This document shows positions 8,483 to 16,851 of a stretch of DNA of 43,841 bases, piece by piece (positions within the stretch are counted from its first letter, which is position 1; each line of letters starts with the position of its first letter). The stretch spans positions 1-43,841 of the forward strand of contig JANWXW010000074.1 in assembly GCA_025057315.1 (NCBI GenBank). The letters run 5' to 3'. Under the pieces are notes generated by a model. It searched no databases and was not told the DNA's origin. It saw only the letters and a program-made list of their open reading frames with translations. The translations under genes and the position numbers were made by a program. Source of the DNA: Myxococcota bacterium (GTDB lineage Bacteria; Myxococcota_A; Polyangia; Palsa-1104; JAEUJZ01).

Positions 8483-9151
8483 CTAGTGGCTCGCTGGTGT
8501 GCACAATGGCGGCTCGCCCCACTGCGGCGGGCGCGCGAACGGATCGCAGCAGCCCGGCTGGCCCGATGACCCCATGCACCGGTAGCGCAGCGGGCCAACA
8601 TCGCACCGCACCGAGCACGTCGCACCATCTCTGCAACAGGTGGCAGGAACCAGAGCGAACACCCCCAGATGGGTGGTCTGCGCCCACAGCAGCGACGGGG
8701 AGCGCCCTTGCCCCGGCAGCGGCAGCCAGGCCGTGGTCTGCGGCAGCAACCGGCCCACCCGGGCCACCGTCATTTCCTGCATGTCCTGCTGGGTTGCGAT
8801 GCTCACCTTGAGCGGACGATGGAGCAGCAGGCTCTCAGGGCCGATGCGGACCGGCGCAATGGACGGCGGCTCCAGCGGAACGGTCAGGTCGCCTGGCTCC
8901 ACCTGGGCTCCCGGACGAACCGGCGTGAGCGTGATGCGCACCGTCTCGGCCAGCGCCCCCGGGGGAAACTCCACCGTGACCGGGCCGACGCTCAGCCGCC
9001 CGCCCCCGGGCCCTAGCAGACGGGCACCGCCCACCACGGACAAATCCGCACCCCCTGAGTGCAACTCGGCCTCTGGCTCGGTGGCTGACATCGTGCAGGC
9101 CACCAGCCCGGCCTGCGCAGCCAGGACCAGGCATGGGGCAACCCTCCGCAT
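8483..9151 (-). CDS. ZU5-like domain lipoprotein
   Basis: 222 residues with a lipoprotein signal (MRRVAPCLVLAAQAGLVAC, Cys19). Residues about 38-115 resemble a ZU5 domain: GGGRLSVGPVTVEFPPGAL followed by VRITLTPV, the beta-sandwich pattern of that family. The C-terminal ~60 residues are Cys-rich (about ten cysteines) and look disulfide-stabilised. Exported ZU5 modules are thought to mediate protein contacts; I cannot assign a partner. It follows the ferredoxin gene by 24 bp, with a near-perfect palindrome in the gap, and precedes the PLD gene by 52 bp. There is no clear Shine-Dalgarno. Confidence 0.75.
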   Translation of the reverse strand: MRRVAPCLVLAAQAGLVACTMSATEPEAELHSGGADLSVVGGARLLGPGGGRLSVGPVTVEFPPGALAETVRITLTPVRPGAQVEPGDLTVPLEPPSIAPVRIGPESLLLHRPLKVSIATQQDMQEMTVARVGRLLPQTTAWLPLPGQGRSPSLLWAQTTHLGVFALVPATCCRDGATCSVRCDVGPLRYRCMGSSGQPGCCDPFARPPQWGEPPLCTPASH

Positions 9152-9153
9152 GA

Positions 9154-9169
9154 GCTAGCACGTGCTTGC
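9154..9169. repeat. Near-perfect 16-bp palindrome between ferredoxin and ZU5 genes
   Basis: The sequence gctAGCACGTGCTtgc has a perfect 10-bp core, and only one base pair in the outer arms mismatches. It lies 6 nt after the ferredoxin stop and 2 nt before the lipoprotein start codon. It could be an intercistronic hairpin, a weak terminator without a T-run, or a dimeric-regulator site. Confidence 0.4.
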
Positions 9170-9175
9170 GGGCAC

Positions 9176-9478
9176 TTATTTGCGAAAACGCGACAGGTTG
9201 GCCGGCAACTCCGCGAGCGGCGGGAACGTCATGTCCGGATGAAGGCGGACGGCCCGGTTGTACAGCGTCTCCTCGCTTTCCCGGTTGTTCGGATCGGGGA
9301 TGCAGCACTCGACGGGGCACACCGCCTGGCAAGCCTCATAGTCGTGGAACCCGACGCACTCTGTGCACAGGTTCGGGTCGATGACGTAGATGTCCTCCCC
9401 CTCCGAGATCGCCTCATTCGGGCACTCGGGCTCGCACGCACCGCAGTTGATGCACTCCTCCGTAATCATGGTGGCCAT
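9176..9478 (-). CDS. 2[4Fe-4S] ferredoxin, YfhL/Allochromatium type
   Basis: 100 residues. The first cluster motif is CINCGACEPECP (Cys 9, 12, 15, 19). The second has the stretched spacing of the YfhL group: CTEC, eight residues, then CQAVCP (Cys 38, 41, 50, 54). The C-terminal ~40 residues form the helical extension also typical of that group. Such small cytoplasmic ferredoxins carry low-potential electrons; the redox partner is not identifiable from the neighbours. AAGGAG stands 10 nt before the ATG at 9478; a second ATG three codons later is also possible. It lies 64 bp downstream of the DUF58 gene on the same strand. Confidence 0.92.
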   Translation of the reverse strand: MATMITEECINCGACEPECPNEAISEGEDIYVIDPNLCTECVGFHDYEACQAVCPVECCIPDPNNRESEETLYNRAVRLHPDMTFPPLAELPANLSRFRK

Positions 9479-9542
9479 GGTTCGCTGGCTCCTTCTAACC
9501 TCTTTCTTTGTCTAGGCAAGCGGCCCCACTTTTGAAGAAATC

Positions 9543-11285
9543 TTACCATACGTGAGATTTTTGTGCCGGCCTTTCTTGCACAGAAGACGAAGACCGTCTG
9601 CACAGATAGGTCCGACCCTTGCCGGACCCCAAAATTTGCGCCAGGTCGTCCTCAGGCCCCATCGATATCACATGAAACCCCAGCCGGGAAAGGGCCGCCT
9701 GCAGCTCCTGCTCCCGGCGGCCCACCTCCCAGCTGAAAATCTCGGCGGCTCGTGCAGCGCTGGGCCGGGCCAGCAGGTCCGCAGGCAGGTATCGCCGTGC
9801 CACTGGAAACAAGTTCACCAGCGAGTGTCCACGCCGGCGACAGGCAGCCGCCGCATGCCCCAGCACCCCAAGGTCACCGGCGATGCCGTCCAGATCTGAC
9901 ACAAGCACGACACGGGCCGCGCGCACCGTGGCCGCCAGCCGCAGGGCCGCAGCCAGGCCAGCCGGGCGGTTCTTGCTCGTAGCGCCCCGGTAGGGCAGCT
10001 CAATGCCTCGGTGCAGGCACAGGCGCCGCAGCCAGGTCAGATCCAGCTCGCCCTGGGATTCGGTCTTGGCTTCCAAGATGCGGCGCGCAGCTCCAATCAG
10101 CCGCTCCAGGTCGAAGACCACCTCCGCGCCGGGTGCAACCTGCACCCGCGACCAGGCGCGGACATCGTCGATGCTCGGTGGGCGCGGCAGGCACACATCC
10201 AGCCCCTCCTGCTGCCGCAGGTAGCGCGCCACGCGGGCGCACAGCTCGGCATCGTCCACCCCACAGAAGCGCTCGTCCACCACGTGCATGACCTCGAGTA
10301 GCCGCTTGGTCAGGCGCACACGCTGCGCCGGTCCGCCGGCTGGACGGGTGTGGCTGAACACCGCGCCATCGAAGGTGATAAGGCCCACGCTGTCACCCCC
10401 CTCGAGGGCCGCGCGCGCGTAGCTCAGGCATAGCTCGAGGGCGTGATCCAGCTTCCATGTGCCCGGCCGGCCCTGCCGCATGCTGGCGCCAATGTCCAGA
10501 ATGAGGTAGTGGCAGACCAGCGTCTCGCGGTCCAAGTCGCGGACCAGCAGACGGCCATAGGGGGCACGGGCACTGGCCTTCCAGGCGATCAGCTTGAACG
10601 GATCGCCAGGGGCGTACTCGCGCAGCTCGCGCAGCTCACCGCCCAGGCCCCGATGCCGTAGGGCATGCGCCCCGAGCCGCTCGTCAGGGGCCCCTAAGGC
10701 GATCCGTTCCGACAACAGGGTTGCCCGCCCACCGCGGCGGGGCAGCACCTGGATGGGCGTTGGTAGGGGAAAGTAGGCGTCCAGCTCCATCAGCCCCGCG
10801 GTGTCGCGGAGCTGGACGGCCGCACCGTGAATGAACCAGGTGCCGGCCTGCATGGCCACCAGCTCCTGCTCGGCACAGACCTGGCACCGCGGTGGCAGCA
10901 GCAGCGGCGGTGGCGCACGTACCGATGCCAGAGCGCTCGAGTGCAACGGCCGCACCTGGGCACAGCCCAGGGGCAGCGGCGCTAGATTGCGCAGCACCAG
11001 CCGCAGAACAAAGGGCCGATGCACCAGGATGCCCCGGGGACTCCCATCTGCGCCGCTGGGCTGCTCGACCCACAGGAGCACCTCCAGGTAGCGGCGCCAC
11101 AGCAGGACTGCCACCGGGATGAAGCGCAGGTAGAGCGCCAACAGCGCGGCCAACGCCGCCAGACCGCACGCCGACAGCATGAGGCTACCCCCCCCGGCCC
11201 CCAGCAGGAGCAGCACCACCGCGAGGGCGAGCCAGGTCTGCCCCCGTGGGCTTAGCGTAGGGAGGCGGCTGGCGGCGCTGGCCAT
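9543..11285 (-). CDS. DUF58 domain protein with membrane anchor and vWA-like fold
   Basis: 580 residues. Two hydrophobic helices at about 17-60 anchor the N-terminus. The DUF58 hallmark is LRELREYAPGDPFKLIAWKA, followed by a degenerate MIDAS motif DIGAS (DxSxS is usual) in LILDIGASMRQGRPG, so the C-terminal half is a von Willebrand A-like domain. DUF58 proteins are encoded beside MoxR AAA+ ATPases and are thought to act with them in maturing or remodelling envelope proteins. The start lies 5 bp after the MoxR stop. The protein is longer than the common ~300-450 residues, with an insertion between the MIDAS region and the end. It is the last gene of the operon that begins near 15534. Confidence 0.88.
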   Translation of the reverse strand: MASAASRLPTLSPRGQTWLALAVVLLLLGAGGGSLMLSACGLAALAALLALYLRFIPVAVLLWRRYLEVLLWVEQPSGADGSPRGILVHRPFVLRLVLRNLAPLPLGCAQVRPLHSSALASVRAPPPLLLPPRCQVCAEQELVAMQAGTWFIHGAAVQLRDTAGLMELDAYFPLPTPIQVLPRRGGRATLLSERIALGAPDERLGAHALRHRGLGGELRELREYAPGDPFKLIAWKASARAPYGRLLVRDLDRETLVCHYLILDIGASMRQGRPGTWKLDHALELCLSYARAALEGGDSVGLITFDGAVFSHTRPAGGPAQRVRLTKRLLEVMHVVDERFCGVDDAELCARVARYLRQQEGLDVCLPRPPSIDDVRAWSRVQVAPGAEVVFDLERLIGAARRILEAKTESQGELDLTWLRRLCLHRGIELPYRGATSKNRPAGLAAALRLAATVRAARVVLVSDLDGIAGDLGVLGHAAAACRRRGHSLVNLFPVARRYLPADLLARPSAARAAEIFSWEVGRREQELQAALSRLGFHVISMGPEDDLAQILGSGKGRTYLCRRSSSSVQERPAQKSHVW

Positions 11286-11290
11286 GTCGC

Positions 11291-12277
11291 CTAGCGCCCT
11301 CCCCGACGCACCGGTACCTTGCTCAGGGCCTCCTCGATCACGGTCTCGGGCCGTGTGCCCTCCAGCTCGGCATCCGGTAGGAGCAGCAGCCGATGTGCCA
11401 GCACCGGGCGAGCTAGGGCCTTGACGTCATCCGGCAATACATAGTCCCGTCCGCTCAGCAAGGCATGGCTCCGCGCAGCGTGCAGCAGCGACAGCGCCGC
11501 CCGCGGCGAGGCTCCCAGTGCCACCCGCCTGTGGCTCCGGGTAAAGTGCACCAAGCCGAGCACATAGTCATAGATCTCGTCGTCCACATGGACGGCCTCG
11601 GCCAGGCGCTGCAGCTCTAAGATCGCCGGTGGCGACAGGACCGGACGCAGCTCGGGCCGCTTGAAGGAGTAGGTGCGGAGCATCTCCTTTTCTGCGCCCG
11701 CGTCCGGGTAGCCAACTAGCAGTTTCATCAAAAAACGGTCCAGCTGCGCCTCGGGCAGGGGATAGGTGCCCTCGTGCTCCAGGGGGTTCTGCGTGGCCAG
11801 CACCATAAAGGGCTGCCCCAACGAGCGGGTTTGTCCATCCAGGGTCACCTGCCCCTCCTGCATCGCCTCCAGCAGGGCCGCCTGGGTCTTGGGCGGAGCG
11901 CGGTTGATCTCATCGCCCAGGACGATCTGGGAGAAGATCGGCCCTTCGCGCAGGACGAAGCTCTGGCGTGTCGGATCGAGCACGTAGGTGCCCGTAATGT
12001 CCGCTGGCAGCAGGTCGGGCGTAAACTGAATGCGGCGGTGCTCGCAGCCCAGGGCCGCGGCAAAGGCCTTTACCAGGGTGGTCTTGGCGACGCCGGGAAC
12101 GCCCTCGAGCAGCACGTGGCCCCGGGACAGCAAGCACACAAGCAGGGCCTCGGCGAGTTCGGGGCTCCCAAGAAAGGCACGACGAACCTCCATCAGCACG
12201 GCCTGGCCAAGACGCTGCGCGTGCGCCAGGCTGTCTGGGGGAAGGGTGGAGGAGCGCTTGACAGGCTCGGCAGTCAT
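11291..12277 (-). CDS. MoxR-family AAA+ ATPase
   Basis: 328 residues. The open frame extends to 12409, but I start at the ATG at 12277 because it overlaps the upstream stop as TGATG, implying translational coupling. Walker A is GVPGVAKTT (59-67), Walker B is IVLGDE (118-123), sensor 1 lies in VLATQNPLEHEGTYPLPEAQ, and an arginine-rich lid domain follows. MoxR ATPases act as chaperone-like activators together with DUF58/vWA proteins, encoded next door here. It lies between the DUF4350 and DUF58 genes, the usual order for this cluster. Confidence 0.93.
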   Translation of the reverse strand: MTAEPVKRSSTLPPDSLAHAQRLGQAVLMEVRRAFLGSPELAEALLVCLLSRGHVLLEGVPGVAKTTLVKAFAAALGCEHRRIQFTPDLLPADITGTYVLDPTRQSFVLREGPIFSQIVLGDEINRAPPKTQAALLEAMQEGQVTLDGQTRSLGQPFMVLATQNPLEHEGTYPLPEAQLDRFLMKLLVGYPDAGAEKEMLRTYSFKRPELRPVLSPPAILELQRLAEAVHVDDEIYDYVLGLVHFTRSHRRVALGASPRAALSLLHAARSHALLSGRDYVLPDDVKALARPVLAHRLLLLPDAELEGTRPETVIEEALSKVPVRRGGR

Positions 12278-13671
12278 CAGGGCGGTTCGGACGGCGGTCC
12301 GCGGCGGTCCAGCTCGGCAAACAGTGCCACAGCCAGGGCATAGAGTCGATCCATCCGCCATGCCGGGAGCCACCGCGTGCTCTGCCGCGCCGCCTCCGCC
12401 TGGTTCCATCCGGGCAGGATGCGGAGCTCACGCCACAGGGCGGCGGCCAGACGGCCAGCTTGCGGTCCGGCCGTCTGAGCGACATGACGCGCCACGTCGT
12501 CCGGGGTCACCCGTGCCGACGCTGTCTGACCGTATCGCGGCAGGCCCTGCAGGTGAGGCGAGAGCCGCCGCAGCACCTCTTCACGCAGCAGGATCGCCGG
12601 ATAGATAAACCCCCAGGGTACCTTGCGGCGGCCATAGCGCACAACCAGGTCGGGCAGCGCCATCCCGCTGCCGTGTCCGGCCCGGTCGGCGCCAGCAAAG
12701 CCATCGTCGAGCTGCGCGCCTTGGAGCGGCACGTAGCGCAACAGCAGCAGCAGCGTAGCCACGCCCAGCACCAGCCCAGAGAGCGCCGCCGCATCCAGCC
12801 CCCCCCTGGAAGGGCCAGGGTGGGCTAGCGTGCGCTGGATGTGTTCGTTGCCCTCCGCAAGAAGGAGGTTCAGGCGACTCCACACATCGCCCTCTGCCGC
12901 AGGTGGCGGCGCGCCGGTCAGCACCGCCGGCGGGACACCCCGGCTGGACGCCATGCCGGTGAGGAGCACGAGACGGTCCTCGCCAGGTCGACAGAACTGG
13001 CGTAAAAGTGCCTGAGCGAAGGCCAGATTGCCCTCGAACTCGAGCATGTTGTTGATGAGGATGCTAGGGTCTGACAAGGCGACGAAGCGGCCGCGGCCGA
13101 GCGTCCCCTCGATGATCGCCCCCAGCCCTGGTAGAAAGGCATACGTGGCGGGCAGCACGCTTTCAAAGGCAGCAGGGTGGTTGGTCACCAGCTCTGTGGC
13201 AGCGGTGCCCAGCGCTGTGGACCGCACAGCCCGGGCCAGAGGCAGTGTGGCCCCCGGGCGAAAGGTCGGCACGGAGGCTGGCAGCGGCCCCTGGTGGCGA
13301 CGGATGCCAAGGCGAGCCAGCACCCCTGCACCCTGTCCGAAATCGTCGCCGATCACCAGGCGCCCGCCGGCGGCCAGGAACGCCACCACGCTGTGCTCCT
13401 GCAGCGGGCGCTCCGGATAGAGCACCACCAGGACATCGCGGCCACCCAGCTCGGCAAAGTCCAGCACGCTTGCCGTCTGCAGCGGGCACCCCATGGAGGT
13501 GGCTAGCTCGGCAAACCGCGACAGGCCGTTCCAGCCGGTGTGGGCTGGGTGGTAGTCTCGCCTCGCCAACCTGCTGCCCAGCGAGGGGTCGGTAGGTGCC
13601 GGCTGCGCCCCTGCGGCGGCGGCCCACAGCAGCCAGGGGGCCAGCACTTGCCAGCGGGGACGTCGAGTCAC
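12277..13671 (-). CDS. DUF4350-type exported or membrane protein of the MoxR operon
   Basis: 464 residues from a GTG at 13671 whose GTGA overlaps the stop of the PpiC gene; the frame is open to 14019, but that extension lies inside the PpiC gene. A signal peptide (RRPRWQVLAPWLLWAAAAGA) leads into a domain at about 45-230 matching DUF4350: it starts RRDYHPAHTGWNGLSRFAEL, then VLVVLYPERPL and GGRLVIGDDFG, a glutamine-amidotransferase-like fold without an obvious catalytic triad. A membrane helix near 300 (AALSGLVLGVATLLLLLRYV) separates it from a helical cytoplasmic tail. DUF4350 proteins are regular partners of MoxR and DUF58 genes; their biochemical role is not established. Confidence 0.82.
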   Translation of the reverse strand: MTRRPRWQVLAPWLLWAAAAGAQPAPTDPSLGSRLARRDYHPAHTGWNGLSRFAELATSMGCPLQTASVLDFAELGGRDVLVVLYPERPLQEHSVVAFLAAGGRLVIGDDFGQGAGVLARLGIRRHQGPLPASVPTFRPGATLPLARAVRSTALGTAATELVTNHPAAFESVLPATYAFLPGLGAIIEGTLGRGRFVALSDPSILINNMLEFEGNLAFAQALLRQFCRPGEDRLVLLTGMASSRGVPPAVLTGAPPPAAEGDVWSRLNLLLAEGNEHIQRTLAHPGPSRGGLDAAALSGLVLGVATLLLLLRYVPLQGAQLDDGFAGADRAGHGSGMALPDLVVRYGRRKVPWGFIYPAILLREEVLRRLSPHLQGLPRYGQTASARVTPDDVARHVAQTAGPQAGRLAAALWRELRILPGWNQAEAARQSTRWLPAWRMDRLYALAVALFAELDRRGPPSEPP

Positions 13672-14603
13672 GATTTTCTCTGGCCTGATAGCTCCGCCTC
13701 CTGGGCCCGCTGAATCTCCTGTAAGCGCTCCGGATACCGGCGGATCTGCAGCTTGCCTGCCAGGTTGTCGATCCAACGCAGGAACTCGCGTTGTTGCACC
13801 CGCGGAAACAGGCTCTGGCGGATGGTGGGCGTGGCCTCCTCCAGCGACACGTTCTCCTCGGGAATGTCCGAGGCCAGGCGGATGACATGGTATCCGTACG
13901 AGGTCCGCACAACTGGAGAGATCTGACCTGGCTGGACAAGGTCGAAGGAAGCCTTGGCGAAGGGTTCCTCCGTCCAGCCCTGCCGGGCTGTGACGACCCG
14001 TTCGGAGATCAGCTGGCATCCGATGGCCCGGGCCCGCGCATCGAAGCTGTGGTAAAGATTCATAAATTCATCGGCGGCCTTGGTCTCCAGAGCGCGCTGG
14101 CGAATCTCCTTGGCCAGCGCTTCGGCCTGGGGATCGTCTTTCTTGGTCTGCACAAGCAGGTGGTTCACTTCTTTGAGGGGAGGATGGACCAGGCGGGGCA
14201 GGGCGTTCTGGTATGCCTTGCGGATCTCGAGTGAACTCACCGATTTCTCTGGCGTCACTTCTTTCTCGAAGACCTCCTTCAGGTACCGCCGCACCATCTC
14301 CTGGCGGGCCTGCCGCTGGACGTCGGGGTGGCCAGCAAGCCCCTGGGCGTCGGCCTGCTGGGCCAAGATCTCGCCGCGCACCAGTGCCTCCAGCGCCTCG
14401 GCCGGAGACTGGCCAGCAGCCTTGGCTTGAGCTACCACCTGTGCCACTGTGATCGGGGCGCCGTTGACAGTGGCCACCACTTCCTCCGCGGGCGGCGGTG
14501 GCAGGACCGGCAGGCGATGCTGAGCCACCGGCGGGGGCGGGCGGGAGCAGCCCAACAGCAGCCCCCCTAAAATTGCGCAGGCAGCAGCTCTGTGCGCCCT
14601 CAT
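13668..14603 (-). CDS. PpiC/SurA-type peptidyl-prolyl isomerase lipoprotein
   Basis: 311 residues. The lipoprotein signal ends GGLLLGC (Cys19). A SurA-N-like helical region follows (VATVNGAPITVAQVVAQAKA), then a parvulin domain at about 145-255 with VNHLLVQTKKDDPQAEALAK, a central segment around CQLISERV, and the family signature FDLVQPGQISPVVRTSYGYH followed by VIRL. Such proteins fold outer-membrane or exported proteins. Its position inside a MoxR/DUF58 operon, with 4-bp overlaps to both neighbours, suggests it works on substrates of that pathway. The fold call is firm; isomerase activity is inferred. Confidence 0.88.
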   Translation of the reverse strand: MRAHRAAACAILGGLLLGCSRPPPPVAQHRLPVLPPPPAEEVVATVNGAPITVAQVVAQAKAAGQSPAEALEALVRGEILAQQADAQGLAGHPDVQRQARQEMVRRYLKEVFEKEVTPEKSVSSLEIRKAYQNALPRLVHPPLKEVNHLLVQTKKDDPQAEALAKEIRQRALETKAADEFMNLYHSFDARARAIGCQLISERVVTARQGWTEEPFAKASFDLVQPGQISPVVRTSYGYHVIRLASDIPEENVSLEEATPTIRQSLFPRVQQREFLRWIDNLAGKLQIRRYPERLQEIQRAQEAELSGQRKS

Positions 14604-14794
14604 GCGCTCCGCTCCGCCAGGGCCAGCCGCGCCAGCTCACCGCCGGCCCACATCGTGAACAGGCCAATCAGGGTGAGCATGCCTGCAGCGACATAGTCGC
14701 GTCGCGACAGGTACGACACGCACTCCCAGAAAAAAACCAGGCTGCCAGCCATCATGAGCAATGTGAGGAGCTGGAAGTAGGGAAATGACTTCAT
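14600..14794 (-). CDS. Small two-helix membrane protein
   Basis: 64 residues, MKSFPYFQLLTLLMMAGSLV onwards, with two hydrophobic helices (about 8-27 and 35-56) joined by a short basic loop (SRRDY). It is credible as a gene because it overlaps both neighbours as ATGA: its start lies in the end of the upstream membrane-protein gene and its stop in the start of the PpiC gene. I recognise no family. Confidence 0.75.
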   Translation of the reverse strand: MKSFPYFQLLTLLMMAGSLVFFWECVSYLSRRDYVAAGMLTLIGLFTMWAGGELARLALAERSA

Positions 14795-15534
14795 GGAAAT
14801 AGACTCCGGTGGATGAGCATTGCCATGCTCAACACAGCGAGCACCATGGCGATGTAGAACTGGGGCCTAGGCCGGCCGGTGCGCGCCTGGCGGCGCAGGG
14901 TTGCGATCTGGGCCGCGGTTGTCCGGTCGTGCAGCAGATGCGACACCAGCGGACCTGCCAGGAAGAAGTGGAAGGCCGTCGTCCACAGCAGAGCCAGAGC
15001 CGACAGGGCAGCGGCCTGCACGCCTGCGATCCGCTCCGGCGTCTCGAAGGAGAGACGGAAGGCGCGTTGCGTCTCGGGATCCAGCAGCAGCGCATACAGC
15101 AGCAGGGCCGGCGCGACGATGCTGTAGGCAACCAACAGACGATAGATCTGGACCCGACGGCGCCAGCGCCATGGCACATCCGAGTCGGGCAGGGTGGTCG
15201 CCGGAGGAGTGGACGGCGCCGGGGCGAGCGCCCGGCTGGTGGTCCATAGGTAGCCGATGAGGACAGCTGCCTGGAGCGCCACGACCGGCCGCGGATGAAG
15301 CATGGCGTGGGCCAGCGGGCCGTCGAGCACAGGCAGAAAGGTAGCCAGTGGCACGCCCAGCAGCAGCACCAGCCGCGCCCCACGGGCCGCAGGCCGCAGG
15401 AGCCACAGAAGCAGCAGCGGTGCGAGCGGCAGGAGCACCAGGACAGGCCCCCTGGGGCGGGGGCCGAGCAGGGCGGGCACGCCGATGGTCAGGAGCCACA
15501 GGTTGAGGCCCAGTGCCGCCGGCCACAAGGTCAT
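14791..15534 (-). CDS. Polytopic membrane protein, first gene of the MoxR operon
   Basis: 247 residues from the ATG at 15534; a GTG at 15558 would add eight residues. Six or seven hydrophobic helices are visible, for example LGLNLWLLTIGVPALL near the start and LLVAYSIVAPALLLYALLL in the middle, with a charged loop between. No family is recognisable. It heads a row of six genes linked by 1-4 bp overlaps or a 5-bp gap. TATGAT (15546-15541) ends 6 nt before the ATG and no Shine-Dalgarno is present, so a leaderless transcript is likely. The divergent TPR gene begins 101 bp away. Confidence 0.75.
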   Translation of the reverse strand: MTLWPAALGLNLWLLTIGVPALLGPRPRGPVLVLLPLAPLLLLWLLRPAARGARLVLLLGVPLATFLPVLDGPLAHAMLHPRPVVALQAAVLIGYLWTTSRALAPAPSTPPATTLPDSDVPWRWRRRVQIYRLLVAYSIVAPALLLYALLLDPETQRAFRLSFETPERIAGVQAAALSALALLWTTAFHFFLAGPLVSHLLHDRTTAAQIATLRRQARTGRPRPQFYIAMVLAVLSMAMLIHRSLFP

Positions 15535-15635
15535 AACATCATCATAGCATAGAGCCACCGACGAGACGATCTAAGCCTGCCGGGCGGCAGGCAGGGCAGG
15601 CACAACGCGCACAGGGCGTGCTAAAGTGCCACGTC

Positions 15636-16751
15636 ATGGCGTTTCGGCGCGGTGTATGTCATCTGGTCTTGTGTCTGGGGCTGGCCATGGCTCTGTCCGG
15701 GGCTGGCGCAGCACCGCGTGCCAAGAGGCAGGACCACGGCGAGATGCCCCCTCCCCAGGTGACGCCTGGCGAGAAGGTGGCAGTGGCCCTGCTGGAGCTG
15801 GGGCGAAAGCGGTTCGAGCAGGGGGACCTGGCGGGGGCTCTGGAGGCCTTCGGCCGGGCGCAGAGGGAGGCACCCCGGGACCCCCGGCCGCTGTACCTGC
15901 GCGCGGCCGTCTACCACAAGATGAACAAGATCGCCGAGGCGGAGGCGGACCTGCGCGCGGCGCTGGCCCTGGATCCGAAGCTGGCCGACGTCCGGGCCGA
16001 ATTGGGCGCGATCCTGATCGACAGCGGCCGCACCGCCGACGCGGTGAGCGAGCTGGAGCAGGCGGTGGCGCTTCAACCCGATCATTTCGAGGCGCTGTTC
16101 AACCTGGGGGTGGCGCATGAGACGCTCGGCCGCTGGAGCGAGGCGGCCAGGGCCTACGAGCGTGCGGCGCGTATCCGGCCGCAGGACGCCGATGTCCGTC
16201 TGAACCTGGCCGCCGCGCTGCGCCGCAGTGGCCAGCACGATGCCGCCCTGCGCGCAGCCCGCGAGGCCGTGCAGCTCGCGCCGGACGACGCACAGGCACA
16301 TTTCAATCTGGGGCTGATGCTGGCCGAGGTCAAGCGGCTGGACGAGGCCGCTGCCGAACTGGTGGCGGCCACGCGCCTGGACCCAACGATGCACAAGGCC
16401 TGGTGGCGCCTGGGCGTGGTGCACTCCCGCCGCGGCGACTTCGACCAGGCCCTTGCGGCTCTGTCGCGGGCGCGCGCGCTCAAGGCCACACCCGAAGTCC
16501 TGACCGACCTGGGCCAGGTGCAGCGCAAGCGAGGCGATCTTGCGGCCGCCGAGCAGAGCTTTCGCAGTGCTGTCGGCCTAGATGGTCGCTACCATGTCGC
16601 ACGCATCTACCTGGCCTCGATGCTGGCCCAGACCAACCGCTGCAAGGAGGCGCTGGGGGAACTCGCCCGCGTTCCAGAGCGACCCGACTACATCGAGTCT
16701 GTCCACCGCGTCCGCGCCCAGTGTCAGTTCAACCGCGCGGCGAAGAAGTAA
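15636..16751 (+). CDS. Secreted TPR protein
   Basis: 371 residues from the ATG at 15636, giving a signal peptide (MAFRRGVCHLVLCLGLAMAL then SGAGAA); an ATG 18 bp upstream would spoil it. From about residue 50 onward there are eight or more tetratricopeptide repeats of 34 residues, with recurring patterns such as AEADLRAALALDPKLADVRA and FNLGVAHETLGRWSEAARAY. TPR solenoids are protein-binding scaffolds, here periplasmic. It is divergent from the MoxR operon. TAAAGT with an upstream TG (extended -10, 15622-15627) ends 8 nt before the ATG, and no ribosome site is seen. The stop codon lies within an imperfect direct repeat. Confidence 0.85.
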   Translation: MAFRRGVCHLVLCLGLAMALSGAGAAPRAKRQDHGEMPPPQVTPGEKVAVALLELGRKRFEQGDLAGALEAFGRAQREAPRDPRPLYLRAAVYHKMNKIAEAEADLRAALALDPKLADVRAELGAILIDSGRTADAVSELEQAVALQPDHFEALFNLGVAHETLGRWSEAARAYERAARIRPQDADVRLNLAAALRRSGQHDAALRAAREAVQLAPDDAQAHFNLGLMLAEVKRLDEAAAELVAATRLDPTMHKAWWRLGVVHSRRGDFDQALAALSRARALKATPEVLTDLGQVQRKRGDLAAAEQSFRSAVGLDGRYHVARIYLASMLAQTNRCKEALGELARVPERPDYIESVHRVRAQCQFNRAAKK

Positions 16752-16844
16752 TGGTCGGCGTCAGGTCCCCTGACTCAGGCTGCTCCACCCCCCAACAGGC
16801 GACCTTGGTTTGTGAGGAAGCAATGGTCGGCATCGTGCCCCCTG
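16742..16844. repeat. Imperfect direct repeat, ~31 bp, 72 bp apart
   Basis: Copy 1 (16742-16772) contains GAAGTAATGGTCGGCGTC and spans the TPR stop codon. Copy 2 (16814-16844) contains GAAGCAATGGTCGGCATC and lies beside the stop of the convergent lipoprotein. About 25 of 31 positions agree. Confidence 0.45.
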
Positions 16845-16851
16845 GCCCCCC

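Noticed and set aside
12277..12409. Upstream extension of the MoxR gene
   Set aside because: It lies inside the DUF4350 coding region in another frame; the TGATG overlap marks the true start.
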